Shown here: one piece after another, positions 37,613-47,000 of the stretch
Layout: each line of letters starts with the position of its first letter
Numbering within the stretch: position 1 is the stretch's first letter
Assembly: GCA_031216445.1 (NCBI GenBank)
Contig: CM062209.1
Location: forward strand, 25,166,501 to 25,230,500
Reading direction: 5' to 3'
DNA: 64,000 nucleotides
DNA from: Lateolabrax maculatus
Taxonomy: Eukaryota; Chordata; Actinopteri; Acropomatiformes; Lateolabracidae
Notes under the pieces: model-generated
Told to the model about the DNA's origin: nothing
The model's database searches: none
Seen by the model: the letters and a program-made list of their open reading frames with translations, nothing else
Position numbers and translations under genes: made by a program

Positions 37613-38179
37613 GACAATTACTACGAGGGCTACCGCTGGGAACAACTACTACGAGAGCGATAACTCTGAGGCAGACAGTGGATGTACGAGGACAATTTAT
37701 TTGTTTTGCAACGATTGAAATGTATGATTCTGTTTGCATATCTATATACCGTGTGTACATTTAAAAAGAACGTGAAATGGAAAATCCATTTGGAGCGACG
37801 GTTGAAATGTATGATGATGTGTGCATGTCTATACTGTGTGTACAATAAAAAGAACGTGAAACGGAAATCTTTTTGGTGCTCAGAGTTCTTTATATCAGCA
37901 ACATGTACACATAAGACAAATGGTACAAGAAAGTGATTTGAATTCATGTCTTATTTTCACCAAACACATGTATGTACAAACACCACTTTGGCTTTCCTCT
38001 TACATACACCACTTCGGCTTTCGCGTCCATAGAGGAAAAAGTCAAAGCGTACAGGGTCAGTGACAGAACGGCAAGGGTTTGTCTTTGGAGGTCTAGAGTG
38101 GAGACCGGTGGATGGAGTGCGTGGGTACTAATCTAGCACTTGTGTGGAGGGAGGGGATGGAGGTGGCTAGCGCGTTCAC
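37613..38179. repeat. Intergenic region with duplicated 3' element and a dispersed element
   Basis: Two ~85-base direct repeats, 37705-37790 and 37797-37875, each with gttgaaatgtatgat, a tgtgtac word, and aaaaagaacgtgaaa. AATAAA lies at 37844-37849. The second dispersed-element copy (ctttggaggtctagagtgg) is at 38083-38101, shortly upstream of the OTU gene. There is no gene in this ~570-base gap. Confidence 0.7.
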
Positions 38180-41100
38180 ATGATGGATTCAGACTGCGAT
38201 TACCTTCTGTACTACAACAAGAAAAACGATGAGAAGACGAAAGAGGAGGAACCCGAGAGCCGGTCATGTCCACACTGTTCCAAATACCCTATTCAACACG
38301 ACCCGATACGACGCACCACCACACATAATACACCCAAGGTACGCTTCGGCCAGGCGATGACTGGGCGTATGGTGCCTTACGTGGAAGTGTTCGAATCGAC
38401 AGATCGGTCCGCCGCGTTCGAAAGTCAATCTTTTAATCGGTCAGAGACCCCCCTCCGCTACGCGAAACACGGCAAGATCATATCGCTCCAAGGTGCAATC
38501 CACCTTCAGGACGTGTCCCCGAATGGTACGTGGCTATCTGAAAAGGCGGAGTGTAGCAAATTGGTACTGAGGTTGAGGCTGGCGAGTCTTGTGTGCCTAC
38601 AGCTGCCAGAACTAAACAGGATAGTACTGGAACAGAAAAATGACGACGGGCTACTGCACCTGGCCAACAAGTGGCTGTTGAACAAAGAAAACATGAACGA
38701 TGCCATAGAGGTATTTGGACCGTTCGCCTGTGACGCCGTGCTCGCGCCGGTGCTCCGAGAAATCCTCCGTTCCCAGTGGATCGACGAGCGCAAGGATCTC
38801 GGTGAGACGAGCAACGAGTTGAAGCTGGGATGGGCTCAGGAGTTTTACGATTGGAAGTGCGTCGCAAAGAAGGAGAGCGGCTCAAGCGTATTCGCTCGGG
38901 ACCGAAAGTGTTTGATCAAACGCAAGGCCGCGCACGGAAACGGAATCGTAACGCGTATATTGGACAAGATGAGATGGTGCGGCTACACTCCTTGGTCCGC
39001 CGTGCAGGCCTTGCGCTGCTCGGAGGGTCGCGTTAGCGCGTTGTCTTGCCTCGAGTGCAAGCGTCGGCTCTTGGCATCTTGCGTCTATCTCATGGAGTGC
39101 GCAGCCGTGGAGGCGTCTCGTCAGCGTGACTGGCTAGTGCGCAACGAAGCTGTGATTCAACTGTGCTGGCTCCTGTATCAAATCCACAAGCCTCAGGGGT
39201 GTCTGGCTGAGAAATTGTTAGACGCGTGGAGTGAGTCCATCGTGCTCCACGCGTTATGCTTCCAGGAGCACAAAGCGGAGGGGAGGCTATGTGACTTGGA
39301 GACTCTCGTCGTCATGTACGCTAACGATCACCTGCCTGTCGTCGCGTCCGAGGCCACAACCGGCGCCGCCAATTTGAGCAGCGAGGAACGCGCGAGCGGC
39401 GACCTGGCTCCGGATTCTGCGCTGCTGGAGGCCGTCGCGCGTAACGACAGGTTCTCGCCTAAGCGGAAGCCCGTTGCGGTTTGCTCGAGTGCAAAGCAGG
39501 TGGACGACTTCGACATTTCCACGGTCGCCGTCGACGTCCTGACCGAGATCACGGGCACCACAACGGAAGCCAGGGGCCAAGAGGCGGACGTGATAGCACG
39601 AGCTCTTGTGTCGTGCTTCCCCAGAGTCGCGGCCTCTGCTCTGGAGCGGCTCACACTGAACGCGCCGGAGTCGCGCAAGTGCTCGGGCAGAATATGGCCC
39701 GTGTTCGTCAATGCCACCAGGACCTGTTACCAGCTGTACAAAGCCCTGGCCCTCCCTGTGTCACCCAGCCCCATGTACACGCTTGAGCTGCTGGCGAGAG
39801 CGTGGAGACGCGTAAGCCCCAAAGCACTGGAGAGATTCATACCCACGAGCCCTGGAGGCTTTGTAAAAGTCAGCTCCGACCATTACGCAAAGCACCTCGT
39901 GGGTCCCGTCAGCACTCTAACCGATCTCGGTCTCGTAAGCGAACTCGAAAGGAACCTCACGCTGAGAGCGCTGAGCGAAGGGGTTTTGCCGTGTTTCGCT
40001 GGAGAGGGTGACAGCGTGCCTGACCGACTCGTGAGCTCCACCGTGGCTCTGACGTTTGCAGCTTGCGGACTACGAGTGTTTGGAGAATTTGACAAGCGGG
40101 ACGACGGCGAGAGCTGCGACTACCTCACAGTCACCTCGGCAGGCCTGTTGTACTTTGCGGCATGGTACGTGCTTGTGTACGTGACCTCGGTGCACATGCA
40201 ACCCGTGCTGAAGGACAAATTGTCCTGGACCGGCTCGAACGCCGACAAACACATATGCGCGTCTCTGAGACGCGAGTGGGGGGCCGATGGGTCGGCGCCC
40301 GATTACGAATTTGCCGGCAGACAAGTCGCACAAGCTCTAGGGATAGTGTTCAACGACTTGCTCGAGACACGCACAGTCCTACGCATCGTGGAGCTATACG
40401 TCCCGGTGCTCCTGGCGCAGCTGCCCTATGCCAAGAAGCTGAACTGCATTCCAGGGAGCGTGAAGACAGCGATAGAGAGCCGGGACGTGTGGTTCGTCAG
40501 ACAACACGGCGAGCACAATCCGCAGCTCGAAGGTGACGAACCTCCCTTCGTCTACCTCGGCAATCTTGCACACGGGCTTCACAGTAGCATCGAGGGCACG
40601 CTAACGAGGTCTTACACGAGACCTATAGCCCAGGCTCTGCGTGGACCTGACGGAGAGTTCGACCCTTGGTGCGACACACTCTATGTTCTCACCGAAGCCC
40701 ACGATGATGATGATGATGATGATGATGATGTAGACGTCGAGGATATTTCACGCTTGTCGCTCCAGCTCGATTCAGACGAGACCTTTTACAGTCCGGATAG
40801 CTTTGACCAGGGACGGCCGCCGCGGGAGAACCGACCTTCCACTGGGGCCGACAGCTACACGCCCGAGGCACCCAAACAGGTCCTGTATGGTCCTGACAGA
40901 GAGTTTGACCCTCGATGCGCCACACCTCATGTTCTCAATGAAGACCGTGGTGGTGATGATGATGGTGATGATGAGTATGTCGAGGACATTTCGCGCTTGT
41001 CGCTCCAGCTCGATTCAGACGAGATCTTTTCGGACTACGCGCCCGAGGTGTCCCAACATCCCAAGGCTATCGAATACCGCCGTATATGCAAGGGGTTACT

Positions 41101-42187
41101 GGTGAACGTTCACAAGCTGGGGTTTGATGCAGACCACGGTTTTCTAACGAACGCGGACACGTTAGACAAGGCAAAAGACTCAGAGAGACGAGGGATGTCA
41201 GCTCCGGTTGTGAAAACCCCTTGCATGACCAACATTGCATCTACGAGGTACACGAAGACCCGACGTGAGATGGAAGCGAAAGACCGCTATCTGACCCCCT
41301 CCAGTGGTACACTCATAGAAGCGCTGTGGGTTCTCTTCATGCACTCCGCAGAAAGAGAAGAACCATCCTCGACCGCATCTGTGTCTGCGACAGAACCCGC
41401 CACGCCTGAAGCTTTGGCTGTAATGGTACACCTAGCGGTTAAATGTTTCAAGCAGTACAATGCCGGCAGGACGTTCGACGTTCGAGTCTGCAATGACCTA
41501 CAGAAGATGTACACTGAAACGTGCCATCAAGAGGCAGATTTTTTACCCATTACAGCGATCGTGGGAGGCCTGTTTGCCGTGAACGTGGAGTTGAATGTGG
41601 ACGGGTACCACTATTACATCTTCAACAAAGACTACTGTGGGATGCGGGCTCCCGGTTCCCTTTGCTACAGCAAGGGCCTCTGGCGTGTGATAGTCGAGGG
41701 TGTCGGCCGGTTGGCTGTACGGGTACCTCATGAGAAGTCTACTGTGCACTGCTATCACGACGGGACATTGGGCGCCTATGTCAGACTGAACGATTTGAAG
41801 GTGGTCAAAGTGCCATCGGACAGCTACTGTGGATTCCACACGGTAGCCGTGCTATTGGGATTTACCAGAGGCAGCGATGACTGTGGAAGAGACCTTCGCG
41901 AACGCTTGGTTCTTGAAACCTCCAAATACATGACACAGAACAAGCAAACAGAGGGGATCCGCACTTACCTCGAGTTCCATGAAATCAAGAGACAACGGGA
42001 TCTGACCACACTGCTCATGACGTCCAAAAGATGGTTGAGCGTAGAAGAAGTCACCTTCATACTCCAGGCATACGGCAAGCCCTCAGCCGTGATCACAGAA
42101 AATTCGTACCCCATCTACACAGCAACGTGTTGTCATTTTCTTATCAAAGCCTGTCATTATGAGCCTGTAATGCCTATTATGTTGTGA
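38180..42187 (+). CDS. Giant protein with C-terminal OTU-like cysteine protease
   Basis: 1335 residues. The last ~125 residues carry the OTU signature: SDSYCGFH (Asp1214, Cys1217), a middle RWLSVEEVTFILQAYGKP strand/helix, and ACHYEPV with the catalytic-type His (1326) near the end. OTU proteases remove ubiquitin, and large alloherpesvirus proteins with OTU domains are known (IcHV1 ORF65 is of similar length; CyHV-3 has OTU ORFs). The N-terminal ~800 residues are globular and unassigned. Residues ~820-960 hold an Asp run (GAT repeats, ~40705) and an internal duplication (see findings). An AATAAA is 42 bases past the stop. It is probably a tegument deubiquitinase that counters host ubiquitin signalling (family knowledge plus inference). 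Confidence 0.85.
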   Translation: MMDSDCDYLLYYNKKNDEKTKEEEPESRSCPHCSKYPIQHDPIRRTTTHNTPKVRFGQAMTGRMVPYVEVFESTDRSAAFESQSFNRSETPLRYAKHGKIISLQGAIHLQDVSPNGTWLSEKAECSKLVLRLRLASLVCLQLPELNRIVLEQKNDDGLLHLANKWLLNKENMNDAIEVFGPFACDAVLAPVLREILRSQWIDERKDLGETSNELKLGWAQEFYDWKCVAKKESGSSVFARDRKCLIKRKAAHGNGIVTRILDKMRWCGYTPWSAVQALRCSEGRVSALSCLECKRRLLASCVYLMECAAVEASRQRDWLVRNEAVIQLCWLLYQIHKPQGCLAEKLLDAWSESIVLHALCFQEHKAEGRLCDLETLVVMYANDHLPVVASEATTGAANLSSEERASGDLAPDSALLEAVARNDRFSPKRKPVAVCSSAKQVDDFDISTVAVDVLTEITGTTTEARGQEADVIARALVSCFPRVAASALERLTLNAPESRKCSGRIWPVFVNATRTCYQLYKALALPVSPSPMYTLELLARAWRRVSPKALERFIPTSPGGFVKVSSDHYAKHLVGPVSTLTDLGLVSELERNLTLRALSEGVLPCFAGEGDSVPDRLVSSTVALTFAACGLRVFGEFDKRDDGESCDYLTVTSAGLLYFAAWYVLVYVTSVHMQPVLKDKLSWTGSNADKHICASLRREWGADGSAPDYEFAGRQVAQALGIVFNDLLETRTVLRIVELYVPVLLAQLPYAKKLNCIPGSVKTAIESRDVWFVRQHGEHNPQLEGDEPPFVYLGNLAHGLHSSIEGTLTRSYTRPIAQALRGPDGEFDPWCDTLYVLTEAHDDDDDDDDDVDVEDISRLSLQLDSDETFYSPDSFDQGRPPRENRPSTGADSYTPEAPKQVLYGPDREFDPRCATPHVLNEDRGGDDDGDDEYVEDISRLSLQLDSDEIFSDYAPEVSQHPKAIEYRRICKGLLVNVHKLGFDADHGFLTNADTLDKAKDSERRGMSAPVVKTPCMTNIASTRYTKTRREMEAKDRYLTPSSGTLIEALWVLFMHSAEREEPSSTASVSATEPATPEALAVMVHLAVKCFKQYNAGRTFDVRVCNDLQKMYTETCHQEADFLPITAIVGGLFAVNVELNVDGYHYYIFNKDYCGMRAPGSLCYSKGLWRVIVEGVGRLAVRVPHEKSTVHCYHDGTLGAYVRLNDLKVVKVPSDSYCGFHTVAVLLGFTRGSDDCGRDLRERLVLETSKYMTQNKQTEGIRTYLEFHEIKRQRDLTTLLMTSKRWLSVEEVTFILQAYGKPSAVITENSYPIYTATCCHFLIKACHYEPVMPIML

Positions 42188-42229
42188 ATTGCACCCTCAG
42201 TCCTTGCTCTTTCTATGTGATTCGTGTCT

Positions 42230-42278
42230 AATAAAGCCCACTGAGACATACTCGTGTTTAGTCGTTTTTGTTTTTATT
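42230..42278. terminator. Convergent poly(A) signals
   Basis: AATAAA for the OTU gene at 42230-42235 and AATAAA on the - strand at 42273-42278 for the 42336-43940 gene. The two 3' ends are separated by fewer than 150 bases. Confidence 0.7.
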
Positions 42279-42335
42279 CGCTACAACAAAATGCATATCA
42301 TCACCACACAATGTACAACCAGTCAATCATGTAGG

Positions 42336-43940
42336 TCACCACTGCTGCATGTTCATCTCGGCGTGGCGATATCGAGCCACTGACTCTCTGAGCTTGGATC
42401 TGGCATGGGCTACCTGCAGCTCGAGAGAGCCCTCGTTCCTGGTCATCCTTCTGACCTGCGAGACGAGCATAGATCTCTCGTATAGGAGAGTCTTGACCGA
42501 GATCTCCCCTACGCCAACCAGGACCTCTAACACCGTGAGGTCGCTGCGGATCTCAAAGTAAAGGTCGTTCATGCAAGAGTCCCAACTCCACTTCTGCGAA
42601 CTCCTGTCCAGGCGGGCACGGATGTCCTCCATCTGCGCCTCGAGGACCCTTTTGCGTTTGTCAAAATCTGCAGGTGCTGACGAGAGGTTGAAATCTATGT
42701 TCTTGAGGGCACGGGCGCAAGCTTCTCCTACGGCCCTGGGGGTTATAGAGTCCACCTTGTCAAGCATGCGAGCCACGTAGGCTTTCGCCTCGGACCACGG
42801 CTCCCCGTCGCCGTAGCTCATGCCCGGCCTGTCCTGGGTCAGGTTTATAAACTCCATGACCGTGATGTCCTTTGTTACCTTGGTACACATCTCACGCCAC
42901 ACCTCGATGTATCGCACGTACAGATCGACGTAGCGCTGGAGGATCATCCCGAGCGCCTGGCTGTCCGTGTAGCATGTTCTCAGGGCCTCCTGGACCGAAA
43001 CAATGGCGCGGTCACACTGGCTGTCGATCTCGTCTTCGGCAGGCTCCCTTTCGACCGTCTCTCGTGCCTGTCTCCTCGTAGCCAGGCGAACCATCTCCCG
43101 CACGAGGTTGTTGCGTCCTAGCGCCGCCTGCACCATGTAATGAAGATGTTCATCGCTTGAGTCCACCCTGAGCTCGGGGTATCTCTCTAGGACCTTCTTG
43201 AAACCTATCATGAGCTCAGAAACAGTCTTGGTGTAGCTGGTCAGGACCCGTCTGTAGTTCTCAGCAGCGGACTTGCAGTGAGCGTCATAGGCCTCACAAC
43301 GCAGGCATCTACGCTCGGTGCAGTGGGTCGACGGATGATCCCCGCGTGTCCCTTCTCGTCCTCGTCCTCGTCTTCCTCCTCCTTCACCTACTCCTCCTCC
43401 TGTTCCTAATCTTCTGGGTAAATTTTCACTATCTCGGTCTCTGCCAGTGTTCACCTTTGTCCCTCCCTGGTAAAGAAGTTGCCTCTGATTATCCCTGGCT
43501 ACGTGGCTGTCCTCGTCACGGCGGTAGCGGTGGTAGGTCTGGTAATTGTGCTCGTAGTCCAAGTCGGAGCAGGCTATTGACATGCTCTCCTCGCTGTCGC
43601 TGTTCTCAAAGCGTATAACTTTAGGTGGGTTGTTACGCAGCGAATCCTCAAAGGAATACTCGGAGCTCATACTCACGTCACGGTCGATCTCGTGCTCCTG
43701 CGCACAGTCGACAGGGTGTCTTTCGAGGGTTTCGTTGTAACTCGCGTCGGCGGACCGAGACGAACCTTCGACGCTCATGAAGGACGTATCGATCTCAGCA
43801 GCAGAACTCCGGAGGACGTTTTCGTATTTTGAGAATATATTTTTGATCACCTTGGTCAGGGTGTCCCTCAGAGGGAGAGAATGATCAAAGGCGTCATGTC
43901 TTTTCCAGAGCGAAAGGGGTCGTCCGTTCAGGCTGGCCAT
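42336..43940 (-). CDS. Helical/coiled-coil protein with Gly/Arg-rich linker
   Basis: About 534 residues from the Met at 43940 (MASLNGRPL); the frame is open to 44084, but that part overlaps the divergent giant gene. The N-terminal ~150 residues are Ser/Asp/Glu-rich. A GGGVGEGGGRRGRGR linker near residue 185 precedes a CLRCEAYDAHC motif, and the remaining ~300 residues are almost wholly helical with heptad character. A structural or tegument role would fit. No family is recognised. It is convergent with the OTU gene and divergent from the 44028 gene. Confidence 0.7.
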   Translation of the reverse strand: MASLNGRPLSLWKRHDAFDHSLPLRDTLTKVIKNIFSKYENVLRSSAAEIDTSFMSVEGSSRSADASYNETLERHPVDCAQEHEIDRDVSMSSEYSFEDSLRNNPPKVIRFENSDSEESMSIACSDLDYEHNYQTYHRYRRDEDSHVARDNQRQLLYQGGTKVNTGRDRDSENLPRRLGTGGGVGEGGGRRGRGREGTRGDHPSTHCTERRCLRCEAYDAHCKSAAENYRRVLTSYTKTVSELMIGFKKVLERYPELRVDSSDEHLHYMVQAALGRNNLVREMVRLATRRQARETVEREPAEDEIDSQCDRAIVSVQEALRTCYTDSQALGMILQRYVDLYVRYIEVWREMCTKVTKDITVMEFINLTQDRPGMSYGDGEPWSEAKAYVARMLDKVDSITPRAVGEACARALKNIDFNLSSAPADFDKRKRVLEAQMEDIRARLDRSSQKWSWDSCMNDLYFEIRSDLTVLEVLVGVGEISVKTLLYERSMLVSQVRRMTRNEGSLELQVAHARSKLRESVARYRHAEMNMQQW

Positions 43941-44027
43941 CGTCGCCTTGGCGCGAGCGTAGCGCTTGCTCTTCGACCGAGGAGCAATTTGAGGTTCAGG
44001 CGGTGTAGCGCAGGATCTCTCGTCCGC

Positions 44028-47000
44028 ATGTGTGATAAGTACATTTTGTACCTCTACGTTTGCCTGAGGTGGGGAAAGGTCCACCTCACAGACGACGAAC
44101 GCTCACACCTATTCGGCGGCCGTGGCCACGTATTCACCCAGTTAGATCCGAAATGGGTACGGAGGTTCACAAGGAGGTGTTGTGCGCTGTACCGGGAAAA
44201 ACTCGAGAGGTGTCCCCTTCCCACGTCACCGGCCGGGATATCCGATACCGGGTACGGCGGGCCCCTCAGAGAGAGTGCGCTTACGACGGTTGTCGTCGAG
44301 GGTACGTTCGCAACGGTCGACAGCAGAGGACGTGTGGTGCGACTCGAGAATTTCGCAGACCAGAGTCTCCCCAGGAAACTGTCTACTGGGGATAGCGCGT
44401 TCGCATTTTTCGAGGACACCCTGTCCGTGTTTGCGGACGCGGCTTTCAGGATACGAGGAGGAGGAGGAGGAGGAGGATGCATCGAGGGAGAGCCTCGAGC
44501 GCAACTTTCGCTAGTGATCTGTCGACGCTCGGGCTCACGAGATTCCTCGGCAGGCCTGTGTTTTAACTGGCATACGTGTTACACGGTCAAGGAGTGCGAC
44601 ATCCGAGGCCTAAAGGTGGAACCGGGCTACATTTATACGACGGACGGTGCTTCTTTGTACAGCTTGGTCGCATCGTGGAAGACCGATATCTGTTTGATCT
44701 TCGACGAAGGCTGCCGCGAGGAGACGGTTCGTATTCTTTGCGCTCTGGCCATGGGAGATTGCAAGTTGGGGGTCGAGTTCAAAGTGAAATGCGTTCTACC
44801 CGATCGAGTAAAAGGTTTAGACCTGAGGGACTTGGACCCTCTCACGCCATGCTCGACACTACGAGGAATCTGCGGTCGTGCTCCTGGGGAGAGCAAGCTG
44901 CCTCTCGCGGATAGACACTCGAACCACCGACTCAACCACTGCGAACGTGGCGATGATGGCGACGGTGAAGAAGAGGGCTTGGTATCTCTTAGAGACATGT
45001 CCAGACTCCCCTCTGGCTTCTCTGTTCTCACAGAAAACAAGACTGTGATAGTGTTGAGACACATATTGAGAGACGCCGTAGTGATTATACCCAAGATGAG
45101 CGCTGGCATAACAAACGAGATGAGCGGGGCGGCTCAGCTAAACAGTGAGAGTGTAGCCCCGAACGCGTATCTCACAGAATGGTTTCCATGTGGGTACTCT
45201 CTGCTGAGAGTCGAAAGGAGTCTCCCAGGCGTTCCTCCGGTCCTGGCATCTTACAACCTCAGCCCAGATGCCGAAGAGGATGACGCCGACACCGACACCG
45301 ACGGGCGTTGCAAACGGAGGAACAGAGCAGGCGATGTGCCTACGCTACACGTTCTGAGAAGTTCCAAGTATCACAAGGTCCTAGCGAGCGGATTCAGGTC
45401 AAGCACTCACCTCTTCAATCAATCGGTATGCCTGCTGCCTCGGACCATGGACATTGTCGCCCCGCGGACGTTACGTTTCCCAGGGTGTGTTGCTATCATG
45501 TACGCATTTGACATTTTCATGCGGCTCAGCGTCGAAGACTCACGGCGCGCTAGCAGCCCCCTGCAGATTTCATTCGTGTCAATGTTGAGCCTGAGAGAGG
45601 CTCAGGCTCTGCTCTTGTCGTACATGTGTCTGACCGAATCCTTCGTGGCCTCGCAGGACAGCTGTTTCAGGTTTGCAGTGGGATCCCATTCGGCTTTAGT
45701 CGAACTCCGAAAGTTCGTCTCTGCGAACCCCAAAGCATGCTCAGGGCTCGCGGGCCTGTGGTTTTCGGGTAAAGAGGAGGTCATGTGGGAAGAGCTGGAA
45801 GACGAGATATTGCGCATGGGAGAAGAGTCGACCGGGGACGCGGGCAAAGACAGCGAGGAGGAGGAGGAGGAGGAGGAGGAGGAGGAGGACACGGGCGACG
45901 AGGAGGAGGAGGGGGACGAGGAAGAGGACGAGGAAGGGGACGAGGAGGAGGAGGAGAGCGAGGAGGCTGCAAGCCCAGAGGAGTCTGAGGGAGAAGCCGA
46001 TTGCGGGGAGGGTCAAAGTCAAAACGCTGACGAGGAAGAAAGCGTGAGCTGCGGCCGCGATAGCGACCCGGAGCACGACACGGACGACGAAGATCTGGTC
46101 ATAGCAAACATATCCAGAGTCATCAGGAGCGTGCCCCATATCGGACAGAGAACAGGACACCTGGTCCGGTTTGGACGTGGACGAGGTTGCCATTCGAGTA
46201 GTTTCAAGTTCATTACGATCGGGATACGAACGCTGGGCCTGGTCAACTTGAAAATACTGAGAGCGTGCGGCGTGTTTCACTCCAGGCACGGTCGCAGCAG
46301 AGCCGTGTTGAAGATCCCGAACACGAGCGGGGTTCTCCCTGAACCCAGGTGGTCAGGAGAACCCACGTTGCTCAGCGACGACTTGTGCGTCATCGTACCT
46401 GACAAAGGGGGACCCGGCGCCCTGCCCGCGCGGCTGCTGGATCGCGCCGACTGTTTCTTTCAACTCAATTACTCGCCCAGGTGTGCGGGGGCAAGCGGCG
46501 AGTTGGCAGCCCTTTCTGCCGAGGGGGGAACTGGTGCACTCATAGAGATGTCTGGGATAGAACGGGCCGTGTGCAGCGAGAGCGCGAGAGGCTACGAGGA
46601 GCCGAAACTCTCCCGTATCTACAAGGCCTCCCGCAGGAAGCAGCGGTGTCTGTTCGACGTCGAGGTCGACAGCCCGGCGATTTTAGACCCGGGATGCAAA
46701 GGGCCTCTGTACAAAAGGTCTAGGCTCGGTTCGCCGAAGATGAAGAAGCTGAGGGAGTCCTCGGGGACTTTGTTCACGATAGGAGACGGAGAGTTCTTCC
46801 CTCGTATCGAGGTGGCGAGAGAAGACGATTTGGACGAGAGTGAAGAAGATACGCTGTCATACCCCTTGCCACAATACAATCTCAACCTCACGATCAAGTC
46901 GTCGCCGCACCACTACTCCATGGTCAGGGCGGACAGACCCTCCGGCGAGTGCGGCTCTGTGTACGAAGCGTGCTTAGACGAGGCCGTGCTGCTGGGACAC

